Assembly: GCA_963971225.1 (NCBI GenBank)
Contig: OZ020267.1
Span: 106,975,892-107,039,891 of the forward strand
Length of the DNA: 64,000 nucleotides
Reading direction: 5' to 3'
Source: Melieria omissa
Lineage: Eukaryota > Arthropoda > Insecta > Diptera > Ulidiidae
This document shows, in pieces, positions 1 through 11,280 of the stretch. Position 1 is the stretch's first letter. Each line of letters opens with the position of its first letter. The translations under genes and the position numbers were made by a program. The notes below the pieces were generated by a model. That model searched no databases. It was not told where the DNA came from and saw only the letters and a program-made list of their open reading frames with translations.

Positions 1-1569
1 CAGCCAAGTTGTTTGACCAAAGTTGTTGACTGAAGTTTGATGTCTAAGGCATCCGTTTTGGAAGAAGTTGGCTTGGAGAAATTTTTTACTGAAGCTTCTT
101 ACTGAAAGTCTTCGTTTTGAAAGTAAAATTTTTCTCCTAGACATACTTTTGAACTCCTTCAATTTTCCAAATCCAAAAAGTAGTCAAACCCCGTGTTCTA
201 CTTTTCGGCATTATTCACAACCAAACACATAGCAGCCAAGTTGTTTGACCAAAGTTGTTGACTGAAGTTTGATGTCTAAGGCATCCGTTTTGAAAGAAGT
301 TGGCTTGGAGAAAGTTTTTACTGAAGCTTCTTACTGAAAGTCTTCGTTTTGAAAGTAAAATTTTTCTCCTAGACATACTTTTGAACTCCTTCAATTTTCC
401 AAATCCAAAAAGTAGTCAAACCCCGTGTTCTACTTTTCGGCATTATTCACAACCAAACACATAGCAGCCAAGTTGTTTGACCAAAGTTGTTGACTGAAGT
501 TTGATGTCTAAGGCATCCGTTTTGGAAGAAGTTGGCTTGGAGAAATTTTTTACTGAAGCTTCTTACTGAAAGTCTTCGTTTTGAAAGTAAAATTTTTCTC
601 CTAGACATACTTTTGAACTCCTTCAATTTTCCAAATCCAAAAAGTAGTCAAACCACGTGTTCTACTTTTCAGCATTATTAACAACCAAACACATAGCAGC
701 CAAGTTGTTTGACCAAAGTTGTTGACTGAAGTTTGATGCCTAAGGCCTTCTTATCAGAAGTCACAGCAATAGCTTTGACTAAAGTTTGATGCCTAAGGCA
801 TCCGTTTTGAAAGAAGTTGGCTTGGAGAAAGTTTTTACTGAAGCTTCTTACTGAAAGTCTTCGTTTTGAAAGTAAAATTTTTCTCCTAGACATACTTTTG
901 AACTCCTTCAATTTTCCAAATCCAAAAAGTAGTCAAACCACGTGTTCTACTTTTCAGCATTATTCACAACCAAACACATAGCAGCCAAGTTGTTTGACCA
1001 AAGCTGTTGACTGAAGTTTGATGCCTAAGGCCTTCTTTCCAGAAGTCACAGCAATAGCTTTGACTAAAGTTTGATGCCTAAGGCATCCGTTTTGAAAGAA
1101 GTTGGCTTGGAGAAAGTTTTTACTGAAGCTTCTTACTGAAAGTCTTCGTTTTGAAAGTAAAATTTTTCTCCTAGACATACTTTTGAACTCCTTCAATTTT
1201 CCAAATCCAAAAAGTAGTCAAACCCCGTGTTCTACTTTTCGGCATTATTCACAACCAAACACATAGCAGCCAAGTTGTTTGACCAAAGTTGTTGACTAAA
1301 GATTGATGCCTAAGGCCTTCTTTTCAGAAGTCACTGCAATAGCTTTGACTAAAGTTTGATGCCTAAGGCATCCGTTTTGAAAGAAGTTGGTTTGGAGAAT
1401 GTTTTTACTGAAGCTTCTTACTGAAAGTCTTCGTTTTGAAAGTAAAATTTTTCTCCCAGACATACTTTTGAACTCCTTTAGTTTTCCAAATCCAAAATGT
1501 AGTCAAACCCCGTGTCCTACTTTTCAGCATTATTCACAACCAAACACATAGCAGCCAAGTTTTTTGACC
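1..1569. repeat. Satellite-like tandem array, 232-bp and 285-bp units
   Basis: Head-to-tail copies of one unit start at 1, 233, 465, 697, 982, 1267 and 1552. The first three periods are exactly 232 bp and the next three exactly 285 bp. The longer form carries 53 extra bases, which duplicate the internal phrase around GTTTGATGCCTAAGGC. Copies are nearly identical; the last is cut short after the motif GCAGCCAAG. The array starts at the window edge, so it very likely continues to the left. Open frames on the minus strand (for example 678-911 and 960-1196) arise from the repeat itself and are not taken as genes. Confidence 0.95.
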
Positions 1570-4440
1570 ACAAAAACATAGCATTTAAATTTATCGTAGA
1601 ACAGCTTTCAATTGACTTAAATACAGTTCAATTAAAATAGTAGCGTAGTACATACTTTTTTTAGTATTAATAAATAGTAGGGCATTAAAAACCAAATACT
1701 ATGCGTGAACTGGTTCGCTTTTCACAAACGGACAGCAAATTTTATGGCATCGGCATGTGGCTTCAATAATAAATTGTCGTAAGTGTCATGCAGATAGCAG
1801 ACACATGCTGCAGTATGTTTTTGAGCAACTCAAATGGAATGTCATAAGATTGCAAATAAGTTCTGCAAATCGATAGTTGAACTAAGCAGCCATTAAAAGT
1901 TAGGCAAACGAACTGCAACAATGTCTCGAGACCACTTTCATACACTGAGAAAAATCAATTAGCAAATTGAGCAACTAAGGCGCATTGATTAAACGCAAAT
2001 TTATATTACGAATTGTAGCAAATTTTTAGAGCGACAAGAGCAAAGTTTTTATTCACTATTATTACAACAACAACAAGAAAAATTATTATTATGATTATTA
2101 TTATAATTATAAATGCAAGTAGCTGAATTCTTAGTCATAAGAAAGATACAACAATTATACATTAACTAACACTTATATACAACAATCAGCACAACAAAAT
2201 ACATTGCGCAGCAGCCAAAGCTGAAGTCGATGCAAAGAGATTGGCGCATAAATGACAACAACAACAAAATTAAACACGAATATAAACGAACTTTGCAATT
2301 TATTTGAAAAGCGTGAGAGAACAGCAGCAGCAGAGAATGAAAGAAACTCGTAAACTTGTAGCGAATTATATTATCGATATATACATATGTACCATTATAT
2401 ATTATTATATATACATATATATTATGTACTACAACTACAACTAACTAGCGACACAACAATGACAGCAAACGTGCTAATGAAGAAGATGGAGCATAATTAA
2501 CAAAAAGAATACCAAAAAAACAAAAAAAAAACGAGTCGCAATAAACGCCAATCAGCTTAGAGACAACTTTTTAGTGACAACAAAAAAACCAAAAATTGAA
2601 AATATTATAATACAACAACAACAAATATTACAAAAAACAAAATTACGAAATACGCGATAGAACTTACATAAGAAACAAAAACCAGCTGATTTTCTAAGAA
2701 AATGCGAAATATGAGTAAAAAAAAACGTAAACATTTTAAGCGAAAAATGATTAAAAGGAGTTGTCCTTCTGGTACTACAACAAAAACCAAACTCATATGA
2801 TGTCAATATGAGCAATCAACAAATGTTATTAGTTTGCGTACGTAATGAGCATATTAAGCTTACTCACACATTCACACACACATGAACACAAACACACGCA
2901 CACGTAGTCAGTGACACAAGAACACAAACGTCGAAGTTCAACTGCCAGCGAAATGATGGGCAATTCGACAAATATTTTACAACAAACAACATGCAACAAA
3001 AGCAACAATACATCACCACGTAGTAGCGATAAAAGTTGATGAAGTTATTAAAAACCAACAACAATGCAAGAGCAACCAATAGTAGTAGCTTATGAAATTC
3101 ACCAGCTTTTTAAATTAATCGACAAGTTTAAGCTTAAGTTAAAAGTATTTAAAACAAAATTTACTAAAACATTAAAATATCAAACTATAAGAAGAGCAAA
3201 AAAGCCAGGGAATAGGAAAAAGGGAAGGGGCAAGCAGAATTGCAAGTTAAAGTGGTACGAAAACCATGCAAGAAGTGAAGTTAAAATGCGATCAGACAGA
3301 ATAGAAGAAGTGGTGAAAGAAGTTATAGAAGAAGTGGTGAAGTAGAAGATGAAGTTTGGAGCAGTTAAGAGAGAAAACAAAACAAACTTAGAGAAAGTCA
3401 AAGGAGGGCAAAAACCAGACAAGAAAACGCCCACAAACACGATTGGAAGAGTTCAACTTGAAGAACTGCTACTAAAAAAGATAAGTAGTAGAAAAACAAT
3501 TGAATGAAAATAAATGAAAATAAAAGAAAAACCAACGCACAGCATAGGTAGATAACGCTACAAAAACAAAAAAAAATCAGCGCTGTATCGAACTCGATCG
3601 AGCGGCCAAAAACTGCATTAGCGGCAAAAGCTGCATTAAAAAAGCGAATAATATAAAACGTAGTAGACAACAAATACAACTGCAAAATACTTATTTTAGT
3701 AGTAGTAGAACAGTACAACAACAACATATTATAATTTAAAAAACTACAACAACAAACAAACACAAACGGACACAATTACACACAACACAACAAAAAGAAG
3801 TTACAAATGAGTCGTCATTATTATAAGTAAGAAAAAAACACAAAGATAACAACAACAAATCATACACAACAACCACAACAAAAATGTAGTAGAAAAACAA
3901 ACAAACAAACAATCACAAACAATCACAAACAGATCACCAACAAACAAAATTAATTAAGTTCGCTACAACAACAACCAAAAAATATTAATAAGATTTATTA
4001 TGAATATTGATAAAATTATTGTCATAATGAAAACATGTCATCATCATTCATTGATACAAACAAATACAACAAATCAACAACATACAAGTAGTAGAAAATA
4101 TTAATTTTAAAACAAATGTAAAACAGATTTAAATTAATGTAAGCGGAATGTACGCTAAATGTGCCAGAAAAGCAAATGAAAAACAACAAACAAGTAGGGG
4201 AAGAAGAAGAACATTGAATGGATTGGATTCAAGTTGAGAGAGACAGAGAAGGAGCAACGCTGATGAGCCACGAACTGATTGCAGCAGTTAGAACGGAAAC
4301 TACAATCTTTTCTGTGTGCTGTCATATCTTTTGAAAATCTCTGGATATGCTGGAACAACATCCTTCGAGCATTAACATCATGAAAAAGCCAACAAATTGA
4401 AAGCAAATGCTGTCAATCTACCGAGTGCGGGTGTCGACAA
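1570..4440. other. A-rich non-coding stretch with CAA runs
   Basis: No credible coding region is visible. The plus strand is strongly A-rich, with many CAACAACAA runs, a CA-rich patch near 2870-2910 and AT dinucleotide runs near 2380-2430. Open frames here are short, low-complexity and mostly phenylalanine- or lysine-rich, as expected from composition alone. The A-over-T bias resembles the sense strand of fly untranslated regions, so it could belong to a plus-strand transcript. Nothing here proves that. Confidence 0.5.
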
Positions 4441-5345
4441 GTTTGACTGTAATGGCCAAACTCCATTAAGCGCATTGAAATTCAATATTTTAACATAAAA
4501 TGTGGAGAAATTCCTAAAAATTAGCATAATTCTTTGACAAACGAAACTTAGTCTTCGCTGTATTGGAAATTCGATAGCTTATTCGTTGTCGATCGAATTT
4601 TGCTAATCCCTGTGAACTAAATTGCTACAAATTGAATTCTACTGAATCTTTTTTTTTTATTTTTTGCAATGTTCGATATGCATTTATTGTGTTTAAAATG
4701 AAATCAGTAAATTCTATGAAGTCTTTAACGTCGTATAGCAATTTCATTTCGTTGTTTTTCACAATTCACAACGAAATCAATCAGCAGTTTGCCAATTTAA
4801 AATTAGCATCAGCTGACGTAAGAAGAACAAGCTGACGCGTGAAACGCGCTTTATGGAGTTTGACCATTTGCAACGCGAGAAACGCCATAACACGACAAAC
4901 CCCGAACGCCTGAAACGCGCTTTATGGAGTTTGGCCATAAGGCTCCGAAAACTCAGCTTTCAGTCTCCAAGAATGTCCAGCTGGCGCTTAGTACTCGACT
5001 GGGCGCTAGTGATCGACTCACTGTGCACTCAAAAGAGAGACGAACTGATTTAAAAATCTCAACAATGGGGGACAACAGCTTCAAGACCAACCAACAACTG
5101 AAGACCGCCAACAATTGCTGATCAACTGAGCTCAAGCGGAGTGCAGAGAAAAGCGACCAATAGGAAGCACACGAATTGCTTGAACCAATAGCACAACTTG
5201 CAGTTCGGAGAGTAACAACAATTGAGTGCAGCAATCAGCAGTTCACAGAGAGCAGAGTGGTAGTGAAAATTAACGCTAAGATGTGTAAGAAAGGGTGGGT
5301 TGGGGTGCTGAAAACAGGTGATGGATGGTTTGGTTAGTTCATAAA
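4441..5345 (+). promoter_or_regulatory. GC-richer island with short repeats, possible promoter/5' exon
   Basis: This block is clearly more GC-rich than its surroundings. The phrase GAAACGCGCTTTATGGAGTT occurs twice in direct orientation (about 4850 and 4915). A nearly identical inverted copy of its core lies at about 4453-4472. Two CCAAT-like words (near 5157 and 5184) precede a purine-rich stretch with AGAGCAGAG, followed by a splice-donor-like GTGTAAGAAAG near 5284. These traits fit a plus-strand promoter with a 5' non-coding exon, but there is no coding support. It could equally be a decayed repeat. Confidence 0.25.
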
Positions 5346-6510
5346 ACAAAATACCAAAGATTTCAAAACTTGAAACAATTTGAAATGTTTGAAATTTAAG
5401 TAAAGCAAATTAATTAATATCTAATTTTAATTAAATTATATAAACAAAACATTAAATTAAACCGAGAACAAATGAGAGCATAATTAAAATTAATTTTTAA
5501 TTACATTAAATTAAATTTTAAGCAATTGTGTAAAAATTATTTGAAAGACAAAACCTAACAAACAACAAAGACCGAGATGAAAGTCGTTTGCAACAGAACG
5601 AACACAGTGATTCAACAGGCAAAGACACTGCAAACAATAAGAACAACAACAACAACAAAAACACAGTTAAAACTACTGTGGGATCTAGGGAATTGTTGTT
5701 AAATTTAAAACGAAATCAATGAAAAAATCAATATGTAAAAAACAAACGTAAACAGAAGTGAACACAATATAAATGCAAATTGAGCTTTTTTGACTTGACA
5801 ACTGCCCGAAAGCTTTCAAGAAACTAACAAATGTCTTGCAAGTAATCTTGAGTGGTTGTTAAGCTTAAAAGTGTTGGCCACAAATTGCATTTGTTGAGTG
5901 AAAAACATCACAAATCGAACGTAAATAGCGAGAGCTTAAAGCTCTCGTCAGGCTGCTGAGCTAAGAAACGTTTGTAAAGTTTACCACAAAGTATACTTTG
6001 TGAAGAAAAAGCTGCAAAGTTGCCAAAAACAAAAATGCCATGAAAAGCTTAAAAGCTTAAAGCAACAACAACTATAGCAACACAAGTCAATGGTATTAAA
6101 GGTGGTTAAAATAACACAAAAACAATATCTTCTATAACCATTTTAAGTTGACAGAAGAAGTTGAAGAAGCGAAAGAAGTTGAAGAAGTCAAAGCAGTGAC
6201 AGAAGAAAAGTTATGCACAATTGTAGGTTAGAATGCATGAAAGCTTAAAAGCTTGAAGGTTTTGTGTTATGAAGTTTGACAGATACGGCAATAAATACCG
6301 TTATAAAGCCGAAAAAGTTGCAGAAAAACTGTTGAAGAAGTATTTGGGAAATGCCTAAAGGTATGAGTACGAAAACGAATGAAGCAAAGAACGAACGAAC
6401 GAACGAAAGGAGTTATTAGAAACAGCAACAGACAGCAAACAAAATTAATTCATATAGAAATATTAACAAAATATTCAATAAATATTAAAATATTAGTCAG
6501 AAATAGTTGG
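5346..6510. other. A-rich non-coding stretch
   Basis: No coding region or recognisable element seen. The plus strand is A-rich, with TTAATTAA-type runs near 5400-5530 and scattered AAGCTTAAAAGCTT words between 6040 and 6260. Confidence 0.5.
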
Positions 6511-6870
6511 AAAATACATAAATGAAACAGATAAGAAGAAAATACGAAGAGAAGAAGAAGAGCAAGAAGAAGAGAAGAAAAAGAAGAAGAGAAGTAGAAG
6601 ATTAGAAAAAATATATAAAAAAAGAAGCAGAGAAGAAGAAGATTAGAAGAAGAAGATTAGAAGAAGAGAAAAAGATAGAAAAAGAAATGAAGAAGCAGAG
6701 AAGAAACAAAGAAGAAGCAGAGAAGAAGATGATATGAAGAAGAAGTTCAAGAAATATAATTAATAAGCAAAAAAGAAGCAGAGAAGATGAGATACAAAAT
6801 AAAAAGAAGCATTAAAAAATAAAGAAGAAGAATTGTGAGAGAAGCGAAAGAAGAAGAAGAAATTGTTTGT
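6511..6870. repeat. Polypurine GAA/AGA-rich tract
   Basis: About 350 bases are almost entirely purine on the plus strand, made of imperfect AAGAAGAAG and AGAGAAG repeats with brief interruptions. It is low complexity and non-coding. Long purine/pyrimidine mirror tracts of this kind can form triplex structures; that is general knowledge, not shown here. Confidence 0.8.
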
Positions 6871-8210
6871 ATGTGCTTCATTGCAGCAACTGTGTGTTGG
6901 CTTTTGTAAAGTCTGCTTTAAATTTGTGGTCACTTTAATCAGTATTTGAGATGTTGAGATTTGAGGTTATGTGGCCACACTTTGTGCAGCTTTCGAGCAA
7001 CAAATTGCAACTGCAATGTCAAGCTAAATATTTTGGGTGTGCGAAAACAGACATAAGCAGCATAAAGTCAAATAATGAAATAACAAAACTTTACAATTTA
7101 CTTTTAAGCGAACATATGGAATGAGCAAATCACTTAAAGACAAAGTTAAAATGATGAGAAGGAGACGCACCAGAACACAGGGTGTAGTGAAAGTAAACAA
7201 ATAAAAAAAACTTTACAACGAAGCGGTACAAAATGATTCAAACAAGTTGAAAGTTTAATGGCACGAAAGCACTAAAACGATTTGAAGTCTCTTTATTGAT
7301 CTGAGAGCTCAAAGTGAATTGAAAGTAACTTTGATAACTTGAAGATTTTTGAGTGATTAAAAATTCGCTTTAATGACTTGGAGGCTCTTTAATAACTCTT
7401 AAGGAGACTTTAAGGCTCTTAAATGGCTGCGAAGAAAGTCACTAAATGACTTGAAGGTCCTTTAGTGACTTCTAAGCACTTCTAAAAACAATCAAACTAA
7501 GTATTTCAACAACTTGAGAATGACTTGAAGGCATTTCAAGGCCTCCAAGCTTGTGTTCAGCTTTAAGCATTGCTTTGTATCGCTTTCGAGCTTTCAACTA
7601 CACCAAAGTGTACGGTGCGTTTATCTTTTTTTGCAGTGTAGCCAAACTGTTGTTGGATCTATGATAGTATTAAACTATATTTAAATCACATTTAACACAA
7701 ATTTCAATGTTAGTTAACAATATTTCAAAATAATATTAATGCAAAAACATTTTAGCAAAAACTTTACAACAACAACAATAAGCAAAATCGACACGATAAT
7801 TAGCTCACTAAGAAAATAACAACCGACTACAATTCAAAAACGTCAAACAGTCACGCTGAGCAGTGAATAAAGTTAATGAAATCAAACATTCAACAAAAAA
7901 CAAACATAAACTTTAATGAAAAACTTAAAGCAGTAGCCAACTTTTTGCATTACACTTAAACAAACAAACATAAAATAGTTAAAAAAAAACTTAACCAAAA
8001 CCAAATACATACACTTAGACAATTTTTCAAATTTTCATACATACAACTAACTAACTAGTTTTTATGAAATTAATACAATTTTGAAAAACTTTAAAGCTTT
8101 TGCTCATAACTTTTCTAGTAGTCAAAAGTGATAATATAAACAAACAAACAAAATTCACAAAAAAAAAAAAGAAAACCACATTTATAACAAATAGTTTAGA
8201 GAGAGTTTTC
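6871..8210. other. A-rich non-coding stretch
   Basis: No gene seen. Between about 7250 and 7560 a loose, degenerate repetition of words such as ACTTGAAG, TTTAATGACTT and GGCTCTTAA occurs. It looks like a heavily decayed short-period repeat. CAA runs and AT-rich sequence fill the rest. Confidence 0.45.
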
Positions 8211-8450
8211 GAGTTGTTTTTGGCCACACGGCACAGCTGACCATTTTGGCACACTGGCGCATTGCCATCCCAGTAGCTTTAGTAGTGTTTGCGTTGCCCA
8301 TGCAAAGGCAAACGGCAAAGCTCTCTGTCACTGAGCCAGAGATGAAAGCTTTGCTGCCGGCGTACGGCGCAGCGAACAACAAACGACGAAACGGCGAACA
8401 GTTTGACAAACGACCATGTGGTGAATGATGAAAAGCTCGCTGCAGTGTTG
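8211..8450. other. Small GC-richer island, function unknown
   Basis: About 240 bases stand out by composition from the A-rich surroundings. Overlapping open frames exist on both strands (8246-8428 plus, 8182-8409 minus), but neither resembles a protein I recognise and they are mutual shadows. It could be a regulatory element or an old insertion. Confidence 0.3.
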
Positions 8451-9225
8451 GCTTTCTAAAACTGTTTCACTTCATATTCGCCACTTGTTGAAGCTTTAAA
8501 GTTTTCTTCTGAATAAGCATTTCAAAACTTTACTGTCACTGCGAAATTTTGCAGAAAATTCGTAAATTCAAGAATTTTCTGTATGTACTTTTTATGCTGG
8601 AAATTGAACACACAATCACACTTTTAAAGTGAAAATATGCATGCATAATTTTCAAGAAAATATTTGAAAAATCATATTAAAAACAAATACACAAAATTCT
8701 ATTACAGCAAGAAAGTTAAAAGGAAAATTTTTAAAAATAATTATATCTACAATTATGAAAAAATTATGAAAAAATTATGAAATTACAATTTGAATATTGA
8801 CAAAACACTGCACACATATGGCAGCCGTTAAACATTTAAACAATTCATAGAAAATTATCTTAAATAGTATTAAATAGCATCGATAACGAGCGTAAACTTT
8901 TGAGGGTCATTTAGAGTTTACGCAAATCACTTTCAAATTAATAAAATATTTCACTACATAAACAACAACAACAATAGTCAAACGCATACCAATGTTTGGT
9001 GCGATTTTTTGCTATGAGCAATTAATGCTATTAACAACAACAATAAATCATATAAACTGCAGAACACATAAATGTTCAATCAAAACTAATCACAACTAAA
9101 CAACAAATATTAGTGGACAAATATATATTTAAAAGCCAATCATACAACAACTATAACAAAAAATTATGCAAATTATGCAAACTTATTCAATGTTATTTAT
9201 TCATGTTAAACAATTAAACCATTTA
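8451..9225. other. AT-rich non-coding stretch
   Basis: No gene or element recognised. The sequence contains repeats of AAAAATTATG near 8756-8782 and CAACAACAA runs. Confidence 0.45.
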
Positions 9226-9540
9226 ATTCACTTGAAATACCAAGCAAAGAGCGAGCAAGAAGTTTGACAACAGCGCACGAGAGGTTCGAAGGTTTGCTCG
9301 CGAAGAGCGCCAAGCGAGTTGTAGGCTCCAACAGAAATGTGACAACGCCGCTCCAGTGAGTGAGCGTTTTTCTGATTGGGTGGAACGTTGAAGCGACACG
9401 CCTTTTTCCATGGGCCGATGCTTAGAGAGAAGTGAGCGCTGAGGAATGAGGAATGAGCAACGAAGCATTGAAGTTTCGATCCACAGATTGAATGTTCGTA
9501 GTTGAAATGTTGAAAGCATAAATTCAGTAAAGAGTTACTT
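9226..9540. other. GC-richer island, function unknown
   Basis: A compositional island of about 310 bases containing GCGAGCAAG, GCTCGCGAAGAGCGCC and related words. Two overlapping minus-strand open frames (9223-9519, 9228-9554) cross it, with no recognisable protein features. It could be regulatory DNA. Confidence 0.25.
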
Positions 9541-10850
9541 GAAACAAAATCCATATATATTTAGTATTGTAAGTTGGTGTTGGATATATAACTTAATGAA
9601 CATTTCAAATATTCATGTAATTCAATTCGATAACAATTTTTTATTACGATTTTTGGTGTTCAGATACAACCAAATAATAATGAAAACATTATCGCCTATG
9701 AAAAGACCGCATAGCGATAACAACTACAACCAATAATTTGTGTGTCAAATGCAAATGAAAATGGAAACGAAAACGAAATGTTTATGTCTAAGCATTAAAA
9801 AAACAAAACGTATTGTTAACTAAAATTAATGCATAAATATTATATAACCTATGATTAAGAATACTGACCGATTGATATTTATAGTTGCAAATATTTTATC
9901 AATACTGACCGATTGATAAAGAGCTCTTAGGAGTAAATGCGGCACAACAACAACTTGGCCGTTTTATTATTTAATTAAATCGTTTTGAGTTGAACTATTA
10001 TTAACAAAAAAAAAACCAAAACCTATATATGCATTATGTATAATCTTAGTCAAGTAAGTGAAAGGAAATTTTAACATTAAACAACAACAAATAACAAGAA
10101 CAACAATTATATAAAAAACAATTAACATGAATTAAAAAAAACAATAGTGAATCAAAATCACACATTAGTCGTTAAATTGAACATCATGTAAACGAGAAAC
10201 AAAATGCAGTTTATGAAAAACAAAAACACACTTTTGTCATTAAAAAAAAACAACAGCAAAAAGCATTTGGGAAAACTCATAAAACCCAGAAAGTTGCAAT
10301 TGATTGCAATAAAATTATAAATTGCAAGTCGCCCAGACAAAAATATGCAATGTATGCTAAACAACAACAACAACCAGCAAATTAATAATTCAACAACAAC
10401 AACAAAAACAAATTTGTAGTAGTAGCATTCGAAGAAAATTTATAGTAAAGACGAAAGCATAACTAACGCAAAACAAACACATTAGAAATGACTACTAAAA
10501 CCATTAAAGGAACTCTCTCTAAATCTATAACTAAATTAACAAAATTACATTAATAATAACAACAACAACAACAAAAAAGATGGGAAAATCCCATCATACA
10601 AGACGAAACAGCATCAGCTGACAAAGATGAATGAATGAGCAAGCAAGACAGAAGTAAACTTTGAGAATCCTTAGCGGAGAACACTACCCTCTAAAACAAA
10701 AACAAAAAAACAAAAAAAACCAAAAAAAAACTTAAAAAACTAAAAAAAAAAAATACAAAAAGCTAAAAAGCAAAAAAAACTATAAAAAACCAAAAAAAAA
10801 CTAAGAAAAAAAAACAAGAAACCAAAACCAAAAAAACAAAAATTTATTTG
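9541..10850. other. A-rich non-coding stretch ending in A-rich runs
   Basis: No gene recognised. The phrase ATACTGACCGATTGATA occurs twice (near 9862 and 9902). From about 10690 to 10845 the plus strand is nearly pure A with single interruptions. Just after this the base skew flips from A-rich to T-rich. Confidence 0.5.
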
Positions 10851-11280
10851 TGTTTTATTTTTTGAGCACACCAACCAACCAGCCAGACTTGCGACTATCG
10901 CCTGCGCGTAAGTTTTCCCTAATCTTCCTTCGATTGCTTTCCCCTAATCCACCTTTGGCACTACAGCGCACACGCTACAAACGGCATTCTTTTGTTAATT
11001 TCATTTTTAAATTATATTCGTCTTTATTTTGAGTGCTTTTATATGTATTTTGCTTTAAGTTTTTGATTTTCTGTACAGTAGTTTGCTGCCATACTGAGTC
11101 GGCAAGTGGAAACAGCTAGTTGTCATTTTAAGCAAAGCTATGAACATCGTTGGGTAGATAGAGACTATGTATGAATTTCAGCGTTTTCCATGTGCGTGTG
11201 TGTGTGGAAGAGATTGTCACACACTGCTGCCACTGAAAACAGAAGAAAAAGGGTTAATTTGAACAAAGGGAACCAGGGAC
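10851..11280. other. Unassigned non-coding stretch
   Basis: No gene seen. The segment starts with a pyrimidine-richer patch (10865-10985) and includes a short GTGTGTGTG run near 11193. The 60-residue open frame at 10850-11032 has no recognisable features. Confidence 0.4.

Noticed and set aside
678..1196. Two similar minus-strand frames of 77-78 residues
   Set aside because: They lie wholly in the satellite and change or break in its other copies.
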